Positions 8,438-17,059 of a stretch of 64,000 nucleotides of DNA are shown here, piece by piece. Origin of the DNA: Candidatus Bathyarchaeota archaeon. Its GTDB lineage: Archaea > Thermoproteota > Bathyarchaeia > Bathyarchaeales > Bathycorpusculaceae. The stretch is taken from contig JAOZHS010000002.1 in the NCBI GenBank assembly GCA_026014745.1, positions 310,001 to 374,000 of the forward strand. The letters run 5' to 3'. The position numbers and the translations under genes were made by a program. The stretch's first letter is position 1. Every line of letters starts with the position of its first letter. The notes beneath the pieces are model-generated. The model saw only the letters and a list, made by a program, of their open reading frames with translations, did no database searches and was not told the origin of the DNA.

Positions 8438-9639
8438 TTGGTGAGCTCCTCGATTTGTTGTCTGACTTTTTCGTCCTGTTTGCGGGTCAGGGGCTCGATT
8501 AGGTTGACGGCGCCGTGGGCGATTTTGTCTGCTTCTTCGGGGCTGTAGCGTTCGCTAAAGATTTGGAGGAAGTACTCGTAGGATTTGGTTTTAAGGTCCT
8601 TGAAGTCGCCTTCAAAGATGGAGCGCACCACCTCGTCAGAGACAGCGGTTTCTTTGAGCAGCACAATGGGGTGGACAAGGAGCGCTTTGGGGGCGGCGGC
8701 GCGGATTTTGCCGATTTCAATTTCAGTGCGGCTCGCCTCCACAGGCAAAGTTCCCCTAAGCACAGGTATGACCACGGCGTCGGCGGAATCAGCTTCACGA
8801 ACCATACCCGTCGCGTTCTCGGTGATTTGAGCCGCCGACATGCCTGTGTAATCCTGCTCTAGAATAATGAAGCGACGCGGACACGCCAAGTCAATGAGTT
8901 GCGGGGTGGCTTGCCCCTTTGCGTCGACCGTAACGTGGTAGAAGCCTTTGATGTAGTGCGCTTCATCATAGCCCACGGTTTCGGTGCAGCCTGCATACGC
9001 TAAGACGCCACCTTTGAATTTGCCCAAGAACCGTTCATGAATGTGCCCCGCCGCGTAGTAGCAGAAGCCATCAGGTAAGTCATTGGGGCTGAGTTCAGCT
9101 TCTATAAAGGGCGGTTTCACTTCGGGCAGGTCGAGAGCGCCGTGGAAGACGAATATGTTGGCGATGTCTGGTTGGGGAGTGGGAGGGTTGTCGGCGAGGA
9201 AATGGGGAAGGGCTTCTTGAGTCTTGTGACGGTTATGATAATTAGGTATGCCATATACGTAGCAGGTGTCGGGTTTACTCCAGCACGCGCCGGGATGCCG
9301 CGGCAGATGAGTTATGAGTCCTGCACTATCAAGGGGGTAGAGGATGGTGCTGGTTATGGTGTTAGGCGCCGAATCATGCGACCCATCCACAGTAAGCACA
9401 GGGATGCCTGCGTCTCTGAGGCGCTTAAAGCTGCGAATCGTGTTTTCCAAGGTGATGTTGGAGGGGCGAGGCTGATGAAAGAGGTCGCCAGCGATAATCA
9501 TGAAGTCGGGATGAAGCTCGATGGTTTTGTCCACAAGTTCGCTAAAGGCATTATCGAAGTCTTGGCGGCGTGCCTCTAACCCATACTGTGAGTAGCCTAA
9601 GTGGAGGTCGGAGGCGTGGACAAAGCTAAACGGCTTCAA
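8434..9639 (-). CDS. mre11: Mre11 DNA repair nuclease
   Basis: The 401-residue calcineurin-like phosphoesterase carries the Mre11 motifs HASDLHLGYSQYG at the N-terminus, IIAGDLFHQ, FVFHGAL and AAGHIHER. With Rad50 it forms the complex that resects DNA ends. The third motif is GSHD instead of the usual GNHD, replacing an asparagine that coordinates the second metal in studied Mre11 proteins. The start is TTG with a weak GGTAAT upstream. The C-terminus includes the Rad50-binding helices. It is first in a two-gene operon with rad50. Confidence 0.92.
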   Translation of the reverse strand: MKPFSFVHASDLHLGYSQYGLEARRQDFDNAFSELVDKTIELHPDFMIIAGDLFHQPRPSNITLENTIRSFKRLRDAGIPVLTVDGSHDSAPNTITSTILYPLDSAGLITHLPRHPGACWSKPDTCYVYGIPNYHNRHKTQEALPHFLADNPPTPQPDIANIFVFHGALDLPEVKPPFIEAELSPNDLPDGFCYYAAGHIHERFLGKFKGGVLAYAGCTETVGYDEAHYIKGFYHVTVDAKGQATPQLIDLACPRRFIILEQDYTGMSAAQITENATGMVREADSADAVVIPVLRGTLPVEASRTEIEIGKIRAAAPKALLVHPIVLLKETAVSDEVVRSIFEGDFKDLKTKSYEYFLQIFSERYSPEEADKIAHGAVNLIEPLTRKQDEKVRQQIEELTK

Positions 9640-9983
9640 AGCGATTACCTTTTTCTTTGAAGGTAGAGTTTGGGGTTGCCTGTTTTAAGTCTTTACCATC
9701 TTAGTGGATTAAAATTTTGGGCACACTAAATGACTGCCACAAAGTCCGCAGACGCTAAAACCTATTTATACTTATATAAGGGAGGGTGTAGGTTTCTGAA
9801 CTGATGACCACCAAGCCAAAAGGGCATACATCACGGCTGCATTTGACGCGTTCCAGCAGTCAACAAGTGTATTTGGTTATGCGCTTTGTCTGTGGGCGTC
9901 GATAAGTTTTTATGTTCCGTCTAAGTCTCATAGGTGCACCAACGTATATTAAACACAGCAAAATAATGGATTGATGGACCAAA
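9640..9983. other. Intergenic region before uS10 with two promoter-like boxes
   Basis: This 344-base spacer separates mre11 (minus) from uS10 (plus). An AT-rich TATA-like element at about 9764-9778 stands 25-30 bases before an ATG at 9804. A second, GTATATTAA at about 9949-9957, is placed for uS10 itself. No tRNA or other stable RNA is recognisable. Confidence 0.5.
9804..9905 (+). CDS. Possible 33-residue leaderless small protein
   Basis: ATG 9804 opens a 33-codon frame ending in TAA 9903-9905. The TATA-like element upstream would put transcription start almost at the ATG, as in leaderless archaeal mRNAs. The peptide is basic and unlike any family I know. It could equally be a leader or a non-coding transcript upstream of uS10. 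Confidence 0.2.
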   Translation: MTTKPKGHTSRLHLTRSSSQQVYLVMRFVCGRR

Positions 9984-10292
9984 ATGGTAAGAAAAGCTCG
10001 AATACGCCTCACAAGCACCGATTACGCGAAACTTGAAACGGTTTGCGGAGAACTCAGAAGCATAGCTCAGAAAACAGGCGTTAAAATGAACGGTCCAGTA
10101 CCGCTTCCCACTAAACGTCTACGTGTTCCAGTCCTTAAGGGTCCATCCGGCGAAGGAACAGCCACATGGGACCGCTGGGAAATGCGCATTCACAAACGCC
10201 TCATCGACATCGACTCTGAAGAGCGCGTTATGAGACGCATTATGCGTATCCGTGTACCCGAAGAAGTGCACGTAACCATCGAACTCATCTAA
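9984..10292 (+). CDS. rps10: Small ribosomal subunit protein uS10
   Basis: The 102-residue protein matches archaeal S10 over its full length: [20 protein letters not shown] at the N-terminus, the [20 protein letters not shown] loop, and a C-terminal [15 protein letters not shown] strand. It is part of the head of the 30S subunit. In many archaea it follows the elongation factor 1-alpha gene; here that gene is absent and uS10 has its own promoter region, so its operon has been broken up. Confidence 0.97.
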   Translation: MVRKARIRLTSTDYAKLETVCGELRSIAQKTGVKMNGPVPLPTKRLRVPVLKGPSGEGTATWDRWEMRIHKRLIDIDSEERVMRRIMRIRVPEEVHVTIELI

Positions 10293-10392
10293 GCCTTTTC
10301 TGCTTGTCTTCTTTTCCATTTCATTTTTCCTTTTAGCCCAGAGCATACCCTTTTTAGCCAAATTTAGCTACACCCTTGATTGAGGTGAGGGC

Positions 10393-10560
10393 ATGAAGGA
10401 ATGGCGATGTATAATGGTGGAACATCATGACACTGTTGGACCCGCAATCATAGAGTGGGAAAAACAGGGCTGGCGGATCCATACATATTCGACCGCGGGG
10501 CTAGTCGGCGCACTCAACTATACCGTGAATCATTACCTGCTTTTTGTCAGAGGAGAATAA
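10393..10560 (+). CDS. Small 55-residue protein, DUF4177-like
   Basis: A strong ribosome-binding site, GAGGTGA at 10383-10388, lies just before ATG 10393, and the frame closes at TAA 10558-10560. The peptide has a WEKQGWRIHTYS core and ends VNHYLLFVRGE, resembling small DUF4177-type proteins in which a strand, a helix with EGWE-like residues and a final YLLFKR strand are seen. That family has no known function. It lies 100 bases after uS10 on the same strand and is convergent with the protease gene. Confidence 0.65.
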   Translation: MKEWRCIMVEHHDTVGPAIIEWEKQGWRIHTYSTAGLVGALNYTVNHYLLFVRGE

Positions 10561-10568
10561 CACTCCGC

Positions 10569-11393
10569 TTACCAGAAGAAAAACCAGCCAGTAAAAACGG
10601 CCAAGATGACGCTTGGGATAAAGACGGCTGCCCAGATTTTCTTGTTCAAACTAAATACTTTATAGCCATCCAAGATTCCGAACGGAACCATGTTAAATAC
10701 CGCCATGAACGCGTTAATGTAAGCTAGAAAGGCTAACACAACCAACATTGCACCACTTACCGGCAATGCAAAGAATAGTGCGAGGAAGGCTACGGAAAGA
10801 ATCAAGTTGGTTAACACTCCAGCAACAGAGATTTTTACCATGTCTTTTGCGCTTGAGGGTTGACCGCCAATCATCATGGCGCCTGGTGAAATCATCTTAA
10901 AGGGCAGAAACACCGAGAACAGTGTTAGAAGGGCACCCCAAGTGGTAAGTCGGAATTCAGCCCATAAACCTGCTTTCTGTGCCGAAACTTTGTGGGCGAT
11001 CTCATGCACCAAAAAGGACGCGGTCATTAAAACAGCGAAAATTGACATCGCCGTCAAATCCCATGGCCACCCGTCCAAGAAAACCTCATATAAGTACATC
11101 GAGAAGCCGATGCCGATGACAAGGGCTGCTGCGATGCTTATGTGTTTGACTTCTTTTTGGCTAAAGAGGATGCGGTTTTTACGTTTGTAGGGGTCTTGAC
11201 CGTAGACGTAGCTGTAGTTGTAGCTGTTGTAGGCTTGGTTGGTCATAACTTGTTCTTGGCGTTGCGCGCGGGCGTTGCTTATGCCTGGGCAGTTGTGGTT
11301 TTCTGGTAGACGGTGTGCACTGCAGAATTGTCCGCCGCAGAAGGGGCAACGGAATGGAAGCATGGTTTCTTGTCCACAAGCTTGGCACTGCAT
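10569..11393 (-). CDS. Site-2-type membrane metalloprotease with AN1 zinc finger
   Basis: The 274-residue protein starts with an AN1-type zinc finger using C3, C6, C16, C19, C24, H27, H33 and C35 in the exact family spacing. A linker follows, then about six membrane helices with the M50 active site HEIAH at 130-134 and the third metal ligand in LDG (D242). Such proteases cut substrates within the membrane, for example anchored regulators or signal-peptide remnants. The finger-protease architecture recurs in archaea. The target here is unknown. Confidence 0.88.
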   Translation of the reverse strand: MQCQACGQETMLPFRCPFCGGQFCSAHRLPENHNCPGISNARAQRQEQVMTNQAYNSYNYSYVYGQDPYKRKNRILFSQKEVKHISIAAALVIGIGFSMYLYEVFLDGWPWDLTAMSIFAVLMTASFLVHEIAHKVSAQKAGLWAEFRLTTWGALLTLFSVFLPFKMISPGAMMIGGQPSSAKDMVKISVAGVLTNLILSVAFLALFFALPVSGAMLVVLAFLAYINAFMAVFNMVPFGILDGYKVFSLNKKIWAAVFIPSVILAVFTGWFFFW

Positions 11394-11477
11394 CTAGATG
11401 ACGCCTTTTTTATGATAGTGCATGTGGTTTCTTATATTTTTACGCCAAAACTAAACCCAAAACGCAAGCCCAAACCA

Positions 11478-12011
11478 TCACGCACTGGGCACTGCGCTCT
11501 GTTTTTTGTTGGTTTGGTAGCTGGAATATGCGATCAAGGCAGCCCAATACGCGACGCCAAATATCCCCAGATAAACACACAACAGGTACTCTTCAGGACT
11601 ACCTATACCAGCTTGCAGCATCGGGTTAGCTGTCCACGGATAAAAAGGCTCCATCTCCGAGTAAAGAAAAGCATCCAGCAACACGTGCAGCCACGCCCCC
11701 AGGACGCCCGCCAACAGAAACGACCTAAGTTTTAGGGGCTTGCGGGTTTCTAGCTGGATTTTTTGGTAAAAAGGCTGCAACGGCTTCTCAATCCAAAACA
11801 TCACCGCCCCCAAAGCCAGCCCCACCGCTGAAGCCAACAGCAAAGAATGCAGATAGCCATGCAGTGGGTAAGGCAGCCCCAAAACCAGAACCAAAAAAGG
11901 CTCCACATCCAAAATCACATTAGCAACTATGAAGGTAGGCGCATGCAGGTACCTTCTCAGCGGCAACCCCACGGCTAAGGCAGGGCCTAAATGGAATGGC
12001 GTGAAGGGCAT
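11478..12011 (-). CDS. DUF457/YdjM-type membrane-bound metal-dependent hydrolase
   Basis: The 177-residue membrane protein has MPFTPFHLGPALAVG at its start, NVILDVEPFLV in the second helix, LHGYLHSLL in the third, and WLHVLLDAFLYSEMEPFYPW later. The spaced H, D and E residues fit the DUF457/DUF4184 group of predicted metal-dependent hydrolases. The reaction is not established for this group. The C-terminal tail is short and polar. Confidence 0.72.
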   Translation of the reverse strand: MPFTPFHLGPALAVGLPLRRYLHAPTFIVANVILDVEPFLVLVLGLPYPLHGYLHSLLLASAVGLALGAVMFWIEKPLQPFYQKIQLETRKPLKLRSFLLAGVLGAWLHVLLDAFLYSEMEPFYPWTANPMLQAGIGSPEEYLLCVYLGIFGVAYWAALIAYSSYQTNKKQSAVPSA

Positions 12012-12430
12012 AAAGCAGCTTATGTGTTGGTTGCTTGTTATGGTTTTGGGTATTCGCTACCTGTGGGAGATGTTGGTAGTCTCTGAAGGAAACCCCGCCA
12101 TAACAGTAGATCAAATTTTTTGTTTTGTCTCTTTGTGTGGGTGTGGCGGTTTACGGGATACCACAAGATGGTTGTAGGTCTGGGTTGTTTTTTGGGTTTG
12201 CTGCCTGTTTTGGGGTCTGTTTGGATGTGGCATAACCAGAGTCCCCCACACGCCTAACATAGAGGCATGTTGAAACCGCCGCCATGTGCATGTGGGGCAA
12301 TGTATAGACTGGTTTTTTCTCCACAAGAACCAGCCACAAACAAACTTTTTGATCTATGTTAAAAAAAGTCATAATGGAAGAATGGGGGTTTGCGCCCTCT
12401 ATCCAGAGTTTTGGACAAAAGGAAAGAGGG
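12012..12430. other. Intergenic region, one hairpin, no gene seen
   Basis: This 419-base spacer lies between two minus-strand genes. It contains a six-base-pair hairpin, CTGGTT at 12309-12314 pairing with AACCAG at 12328-12333. Frames crossing it lack coding character. The promoter of the DUF457-like gene should be near its right-hand limit. Confidence 0.4.
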
Positions 12431-12775
12431 TTAGCTATATTCTCGGAAGGTATGGCCGCAGTCGGTGCACCGCAGAAACTGAGTGGATGATTCGTCTGCG
12501 CCTCGAGTTTGTACCAACCAAACAAACACTGTGCTGTTGTTGCATTTTGGGCATTTGAAATGTATTGTTGGTTGGGTGCTTAGCTGTTTCTCCTTGTCGA
12601 TTACGGCAACCATCTGTTTGGGGTTATGCGGGATATTCTTTAAATCCACTTTACCCACGTTAACGTCTCGATTGGTGTAGCCGCATTTTTTGCAGGTCAA
12701 CACAAGCATAGCTTGCGTTCCTGTCTCAACAGCTTTTGTCGCTAGAATTGAACCACATTGGGGACAAAACTCCAT
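12431..12775 (-). CDS. tfs: Transcription factor S (TFIIS/RPB9-like)
   Basis: The 114-residue protein has two zinc ribbons: MEFCPQCGSIL...TCKKCGY at the N-terminus and FKCPKCNN...LRCTDCGHTFREY at the C-terminus. The second carries the acidic loop in QTRGADES, whose D-E pair reaches the RNA polymerase active site and triggers cleavage of backtracked transcripts. Length and layout match archaeal TFS. The ribosome-binding site GAGGT lies seven bases before the ATG. Confidence 0.93.
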   Translation of the reverse strand: MEFCPQCGSILATKAVETGTQAMLVLTCKKCGYTNRDVNVGKVDLKNIPHNPKQMVAVIDKEKQLSTQPTIHFKCPKCNNSTVFVWLVQTRGADESSTQFLRCTDCGHTFREYS

Positions 12776-13123
12776 TCAACATACCTCACATTTTCGGGGC
12801 TGTCAGTGTGGGGGTTAACCTTATGCAAGCAATTTTTAGGAAGGGAGAGGGAGAAACTTTTGCTGCATTGAAGTTAACCCTGATTACTGAAGCCTCCATT
12901 TTCGTTACCCACCATTTAGCTCAATTGAAAAATAAATAACAGTGTGACTGCACTCTGCCTACAACAACCGTGATCCATGGTATTTTTCAATATTTTTCTC
13001 TACAAAAAACATGGAAGAACTTTCTAAAGAGGGGCTCAAACTTTATGTAGTTGTTCAGGTTTTTTGTGAATCTAAGCACAATAGTATAGTGCCTTGATTT
13101 ACTCTTAGTGTAGGTGAAACTTT
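12776..13123. other. Divergent promoter region of tfs and the hdr-mvh operon
   Basis: This 348-base spacer must hold promoters in both directions. Two small plus-strand frames occur: ATG 12823 to 12939 (38 codons) and ATG 13011 to TGA 13097 (28 codons). The second ends 26 bases before hdrC and could be a leader peptide, but neither has a clear ribosome-binding site. GGTGA at 13113-13117 belongs to hdrC. Confidence 0.4.
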
Positions 13124-13678
13124 ATGGCTGAAGCAACAGCCCCAGTAACGTCCACAAAAGATCAGCCTATAAAAGCTTCCGAAATCGACCCCAAATTCAA
13201 ATACGAACTCCAAAAAATCCACGGAAGCGAATCAATTTTGAAATGTTTCCAGTGCGGAACATGTACCTCGGATTGTCCAGTAGCAAGATACAGCGATTCA
13301 TATCGACCCCGCACGCTAATCCACATGGCGCAGCTAGGCCTCAAAGAGCGCGTGCTCAGAAGCGATACGCTTTGGCTCTGTGCTGCCTGCTTCACCTGCA
13401 CTGACCGATGTCCCCAAGATGTCGAAGTTGCAAACGTCATACGAGTTTTCCGTAATCTCGCTATAGAAAAAGACTGTATCCCCCAAGTTTTCAAGGATCA
13501 AACCCAGAGCTTGCTTGAATCGGGCTACGCTTACAAAATCCCCGAGCTCAGAGTCAAAAAACGTGAATCTCTGGGGTTACCGCCACTGCCAAAGGGCGAT
13601 GCGGAAAACGTAAGGAAGGTCCTCAAAGGCGTAAAATATATTGAAAGAAACTCAGGAGCAAAATCCAGTGGGCAATAA
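13124..13678 (+). CDS. hdrC: Heterodisulfide reductase subunit C-like iron-sulfur protein
   Basis: The 184-residue soluble protein binds two [4Fe-4S] clusters through C41/C44/C47/C51 (CFQCGTCTSDCP) and C86/C89/C92/C96 (CAACFTCTDRCP). HdrC relays electrons to HdrB. The N-terminal 30 residues and the C-terminal KGVKYIERN tail lie outside the core. GGTGA at 13113-13117 supports the ATG. It is the first gene of the operon hdrC-hdrB-mvhG-mvhA, with overlapping genes throughout. Confidence 0.88.
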   Translation: MAEATAPVTSTKDQPIKASEIDPKFKYELQKIHGSESILKCFQCGTCTSDCPVARYSDSYRPRTLIHMAQLGLKERVLRSDTLWLCAACFTCTDRCPQDVEVANVIRVFRNLAIEKDCIPQVFKDQTQSLLESGYAYKIPELRVKKRESLGLPPLPKGDAENVRKVLKGVKYIERNSGAKSSGQ

Positions 13679-14561
13679 ATACCTAATTTTCCTCGGCTGC
13701 GCTATCCCCTACCGTGTCTCCAGTTATGAAATCAGCGCCCGTAAAGTCCTCACGGGACTCGGCGTAGAACTCGTCGAGATGCCAGAATTCAACTGCTGCG
13801 GACTCCCCCTTGACGCCGTAAGCCACGAAACAATGCTAATTCTCGCAGCCAAGAACCTCGCCATAGCCGAAAAGCAAGGCCTAAACATTCTAACATTATG
13901 CCCCGGATGCGCGGGAACCCTCAAAAAAGTTAACAAAATCCTAAAAGAAGACAAAACCCAACGAGACGAAGTCAACAGCCACCTAAAAGAGGCTAACCTC
14001 GAATTCAAAGGCACCATAGAAACTAAACATCTTCTCCAGTTCCTAAAGGAAGACGTCGGCTTAGAAAAAATCAAAGCCGCGGTCACCAACCCCCTTATAG
14101 GTCTAAATGTTGCTGAACACAACGGCTGCCATATCCTACGCCCCAAAGAATACATTGACTTTGATGACCCCGAAGACCCTCAAACCCTCAAAAACCTAAT
14201 TGAAGCAACAGGCGCCACCTGCCTCGATTATATTGATGAAACCGAATGCTGTGGTGCACCCAGCGTCGGTGTCAACGACAAAATCGCCTTATCTCTTGCT
14301 CGAGACAAACTTGACCACATAAAACAGGTCAACGCCCAAGCCTTAATCACCATATGTCCTTTCTGTCACATCATGTATGATACAAACGAATTGAGAATAG
14401 AAAAAATGTTTAATGAGGCCTATGGCATTCCCATACTGCACTATCCCCAACTGTTAGGATTAGCCATGGGCATGACTCCTGAAGAGTTAGCAATGCATGA
14501 ACTCAGAGTAAACCCAACAAAAATAATCCAACAAACCACCCAAGGAGCAAACAAACCGTGA
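13668..14561 (+). CDS. hdrB: Heterodisulfide reductase subunit B-like (double CCG domain)
   Basis: HdrB holds the catalytic site that reduces a disulfide, CoM-S-S-CoB in methanogens. Two CCG modules are complete: C11, C43-C44, C78/C81 and C154, C194-C195, C230/C233, counted from the GTG start at 13668. In HdrB these bind the two noncubane [4Fe-4S] clusters. GTG 13668 is chosen because AGGAG (13654-13658) lies nine bases upstream; an earlier TTG at 13641 would overlap hdrC further. Its substrate in a non-methanogen would be unknown. Confidence 0.87.
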   Translation: MGNKYLIFLGCAIPYRVSSYEISARKVLTGLGVELVEMPEFNCCGLPLDAVSHETMLILAAKNLAIAEKQGLNILTLCPGCAGTLKKVNKILKEDKTQRDEVNSHLKEANLEFKGTIETKHLLQFLKEDVGLEKIKAAVTNPLIGLNVAEHNGCHILRPKEYIDFDDPEDPQTLKNLIEATGATCLDYIDETECCGAPSVGVNDKIALSLARDKLDHIKQVNAQALITICPFCHIMYDTNELRIEKMFNEAYGIPILHYPQLLGLAMGMTPEELAMHELRVNPTKIIQQTTQGANKP

Positions 14562-15547
14562 CGCAAAACAAACTAAAAATAGCCTTTTACTGGGCTGCAA
14601 GCTGCGGCGGCTGCGAAATCGCCGTCTTAGACATAAACGAAAAAATCCTTGACGTTACCAAAATCGCTGACATCGTATTCTGGCCAGTAGCCTTAGACGT
14701 CAAATACAAAGACGTTGAAGCCATGGAAGACAAATACATTGACATCACCTTCTTCAACGGTTCCATCCGCAACAGTGAACAAGAACATATGGCAAAACTC
14801 CTACGAGCAAAAACCAAAACCTTGGTAGCGTTTGGCTCCTGCGCCCATGAAGGCTGCATTCCAGGCTTAGCTAACCTTAACAGCAAAAAAGAGGTATTCG
14901 AGCAAGTTTACCTTAAAGAAAAATCAAACGTTAACCCAAACGCGGTAACACCTAAAACCCAAAGCCAAGTTAAAGAAGGCACCCTAAAAATCCCCGAATT
15001 CTACGACACCGTCAAAACCCTATCCCAAACAGTAGAAGTCGACTACTTCCTTCCAGGCTGCCCACCGCCAGTTAAACTAATCGCCGCCGCCATCGACGCC
15101 ATCGCCAACAACAACTTACCCAAAAAAGGCTCCGTTCTTGCCCCTCCCAAAGCAGTCTGCGACGAGTGCCCCCGCAAACGCGAAAACAAAAAAATCGACA
15201 AAATCTACCGCGTCTACGAAAAAACTCCTGAACCCGAAAGGTGCCTCCTTGAACAAGGTATCCTCTGCATGGGACCCGCAACCCGAAGCGGCTGTGGCGC
15301 ACAATGCCTCAAAGTAGACATGCCATGCACTGGTTGCGGTGGAAAAGCCCCCAACGTTCCTGAACAGGGAGCAGCCATGATAACTGCGTTAGCCTCTATC
15401 CTTGGCTACGACAGTGTAGAAGGCAAAACCCAATACACCGAAAAAGAAATCGAAGATTTAATCAACCAAATAAAAGACCCCGTTGGCACCGTATACATGT
15501 ACAGTTTGCCATCTTCAATCCTTAAACGTAAGGTGATAAAAGAATGA
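14558..15547 (+). CDS. mvhG: F420-non-reducing [NiFe] hydrogenase small subunit (MvhG-like)
   Basis: The 329-residue subunit carries the electron-relay clusters of a group 3 hydrogenase. The N-terminus has AASCGGCE (C16, C19), the middle GSCAHEGCIPG and PGCPPP, completing the proximal cluster. The C-terminal part has many further cysteines (CDECP, LCMGPATRSGCGAQC, PCTGCGG) for medial and distal clusters. There is no Tat signal, so it is cytoplasmic. The GTG start overlaps the hdrB stop as GTGA, so translation is coupled. Confidence 0.88.
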   Translation: MTQNKLKIAFYWAASCGGCEIAVLDINEKILDVTKIADIVFWPVALDVKYKDVEAMEDKYIDITFFNGSIRNSEQEHMAKLLRAKTKTLVAFGSCAHEGCIPGLANLNSKKEVFEQVYLKEKSNVNPNAVTPKTQSQVKEGTLKIPEFYDTVKTLSQTVEVDYFLPGCPPPVKLIAAAIDAIANNNLPKKGSVLAPPKAVCDECPRKRENKKIDKIYRVYEKTPEPERCLLEQGILCMGPATRSGCGAQCLKVDMPCTGCGGKAPNVPEQGAAMITALASILGYDSVEGKTQYTEKEIEDLINQIKDPVGTVYMYSLPSSILKRKVIKE

Positions 15548-17001
15548 AAGAAATCCTAATTGACCCAATAACTCGGCTCGAAGGACACGGCAACGTATCC
15601 ATATTCCTCAACGACCAAGGCGAAGTAGAAAACGCCTACCTCAAAATCCCCGAACTAAGAGGATTTGAGAAGTTCTGCATCGGCAGACGAGCCGAACTCA
15701 TGCCCCAACTAACCACCCGCATCTGCGGAGTCTGCCCAGTCGCCCACCACTTCGCCGCAACCAAAGCACTTGACCAAGCATTCAACGTCGAAGTCCCATC
15801 CGCAGCAAAGAAACTCCGCGAACTCATGTACACAGCCTACTTCATCTACGACCACACACTACACTTCTACTACCTAGGCGGACCCGACTTCATCGTAGGC
15901 CCCGAAGCACCCCCAGAAAAACGAAACATCCTAGGCGTCATCGAAAAAGCAGGCATAGAAGTCGCCAAAGACGTCATCAAACACCGCGCCTACGGACAAA
16001 AAATCACCGAAATCATCGGCGGAAAAGCCACCCACCCCGTCTGCGGACTCCCCGGCGGCATATCCAAACCATTAAGCGAAGAAAACCGCCAACAAATCGA
16101 AACCATGGCATCCTCCTGCCGCAACTTCGCACAGTTCACCCTAAAACTCTTCCACCAAATCGTCCTAAGCAACAGCCAATACTTAGACATGATAACCAGC
16201 AAACCCTACACCATGCCCACCTACTACATGGGAACCGTTGACGAACACAACAAAGTCAACTTCTACGACGGCAAAACCCGAGTCGTAACCCCCAACGGAA
16301 ACGAATTCCTCAAATTCAACGCCCAAGACTACCTCCAACACATCGGCGAACACGTCGAAGAATGGACATACAGCAAGTTCCCCTACCTCAAAGCAGTCGG
16401 TTGGAAAGGAGAAGTCGCAGGCCCAGACAGCGGCATCTACCGCGTTGGACCCCTCGGCAGACTAAATGCCTCAAACGGCATGGCAACTCCGCTCGCACAG
16501 GCAGAATACGAAGAAATGTATAGCACCCTCGGCGGCAAACCTGTGCACAGCACACTCGCGTTCCATTGGGCACGCCTAATCGAGCTCCTTTACGCTACCG
16601 AACGATGCATGGAACTCGTCACTGACCCCGAAATCACCAGCACCAACGTCCGCAACAAACCCACCCAGGAACCCACCGAAGGCGTCGGCATCGTCGAAGC
16701 AGCCCGCGGCACCCTCATCCACCACTTCACACTCACCCCAGATGCACTCGTCAAAGACGTCAACATGATAGTCGCCACCACCAACAATTACCCAGCCATC
16801 TGCATGAGCATCCGCGACGCAGCCAAAGGCCTAATCCACGACGGCAAAATCGAGCAAGGCATCCTCAACAAAGTCGAAATGGCATTCCGCGCCTACGACC
16901 CCTGCTTCGGCTGCGCAACCCACGCCGCAACCGGACAAATGCCCCTAACAGTCGAGGTTTTCGACGCACAAAAACGGTTACTTGACAGCGTTAGCCGTTA
17001 A
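15544..17001 (+). CDS. mvhA: F420-non-reducing [NiFe] hydrogenase large subunit (MvhA-like)
   Basis: The 485-residue subunit contains the Ni-Fe active site. The four ligands are in RICGVC (C61, C64) and DPCFGC (C454, C457). A 25-residue extension after H460 would be removed by a maturation protease, as in most [NiFe] enzymes. It oxidises or evolves H2, passing electrons through MvhG. The ATG overlaps the mvhG stop (ATGA). The usual electron-transfer partner MvhD and flavin subunit HdrA are not in the window. Confidence 0.9.
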   Translation: MKEILIDPITRLEGHGNVSIFLNDQGEVENAYLKIPELRGFEKFCIGRRAELMPQLTTRICGVCPVAHHFAATKALDQAFNVEVPSAAKKLRELMYTAYFIYDHTLHFYYLGGPDFIVGPEAPPEKRNILGVIEKAGIEVAKDVIKHRAYGQKITEIIGGKATHPVCGLPGGISKPLSEENRQQIETMASSCRNFAQFTLKLFHQIVLSNSQYLDMITSKPYTMPTYYMGTVDEHNKVNFYDGKTRVVTPNGNEFLKFNAQDYLQHIGEHVEEWTYSKFPYLKAVGWKGEVAGPDSGIYRVGPLGRLNASNGMATPLAQAEYEEMYSTLGGKPVHSTLAFHWARLIELLYATERCMELVTDPEITSTNVRNKPTQEPTEGVGIVEAARGTLIHHFTLTPDALVKDVNMIVATTNNYPAICMSIRDAAKGLIHDGKIEQGILNKVEMAFRAYDPCFGCATHAATGQMPLTVEVFDAQKRLLDSVSR

Positions 17002-17005
17002 CTTT

Positions 17006-17046
17006 GTGCCTTTTGGCACCCAGCTTTTTATTTTTAACAATTTTTT
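17006..17046 (+). terminator. Hairpin plus T-tract ending the hdr-mvh operon
   Basis: GTGCC-TTTT-GGCAC forms a perfect five-base-pair hairpin five bases after the mvhA stop, followed by a long T-rich run from 17025 to 17046. The convergent flippase gene ends at 17060. Confidence 0.75.
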
Positions 17047-17059
17047 GCAAATCGGCGTT

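Noticed and set aside
9721-9780. CCTATTTA stretch as a fourth copy of the dispersed repeat
   Set aside because: Only eight bases match; the 11-base units and the hairpin are missing. It is better read as a TATA-like region.
12736-12939. 67-codon plus-strand frame overlapping the tfs start
   Set aside because: Its first half is antisense to the tfs N-terminus; only the part from ATG 12823 could be independent, and it lacks a binding site.
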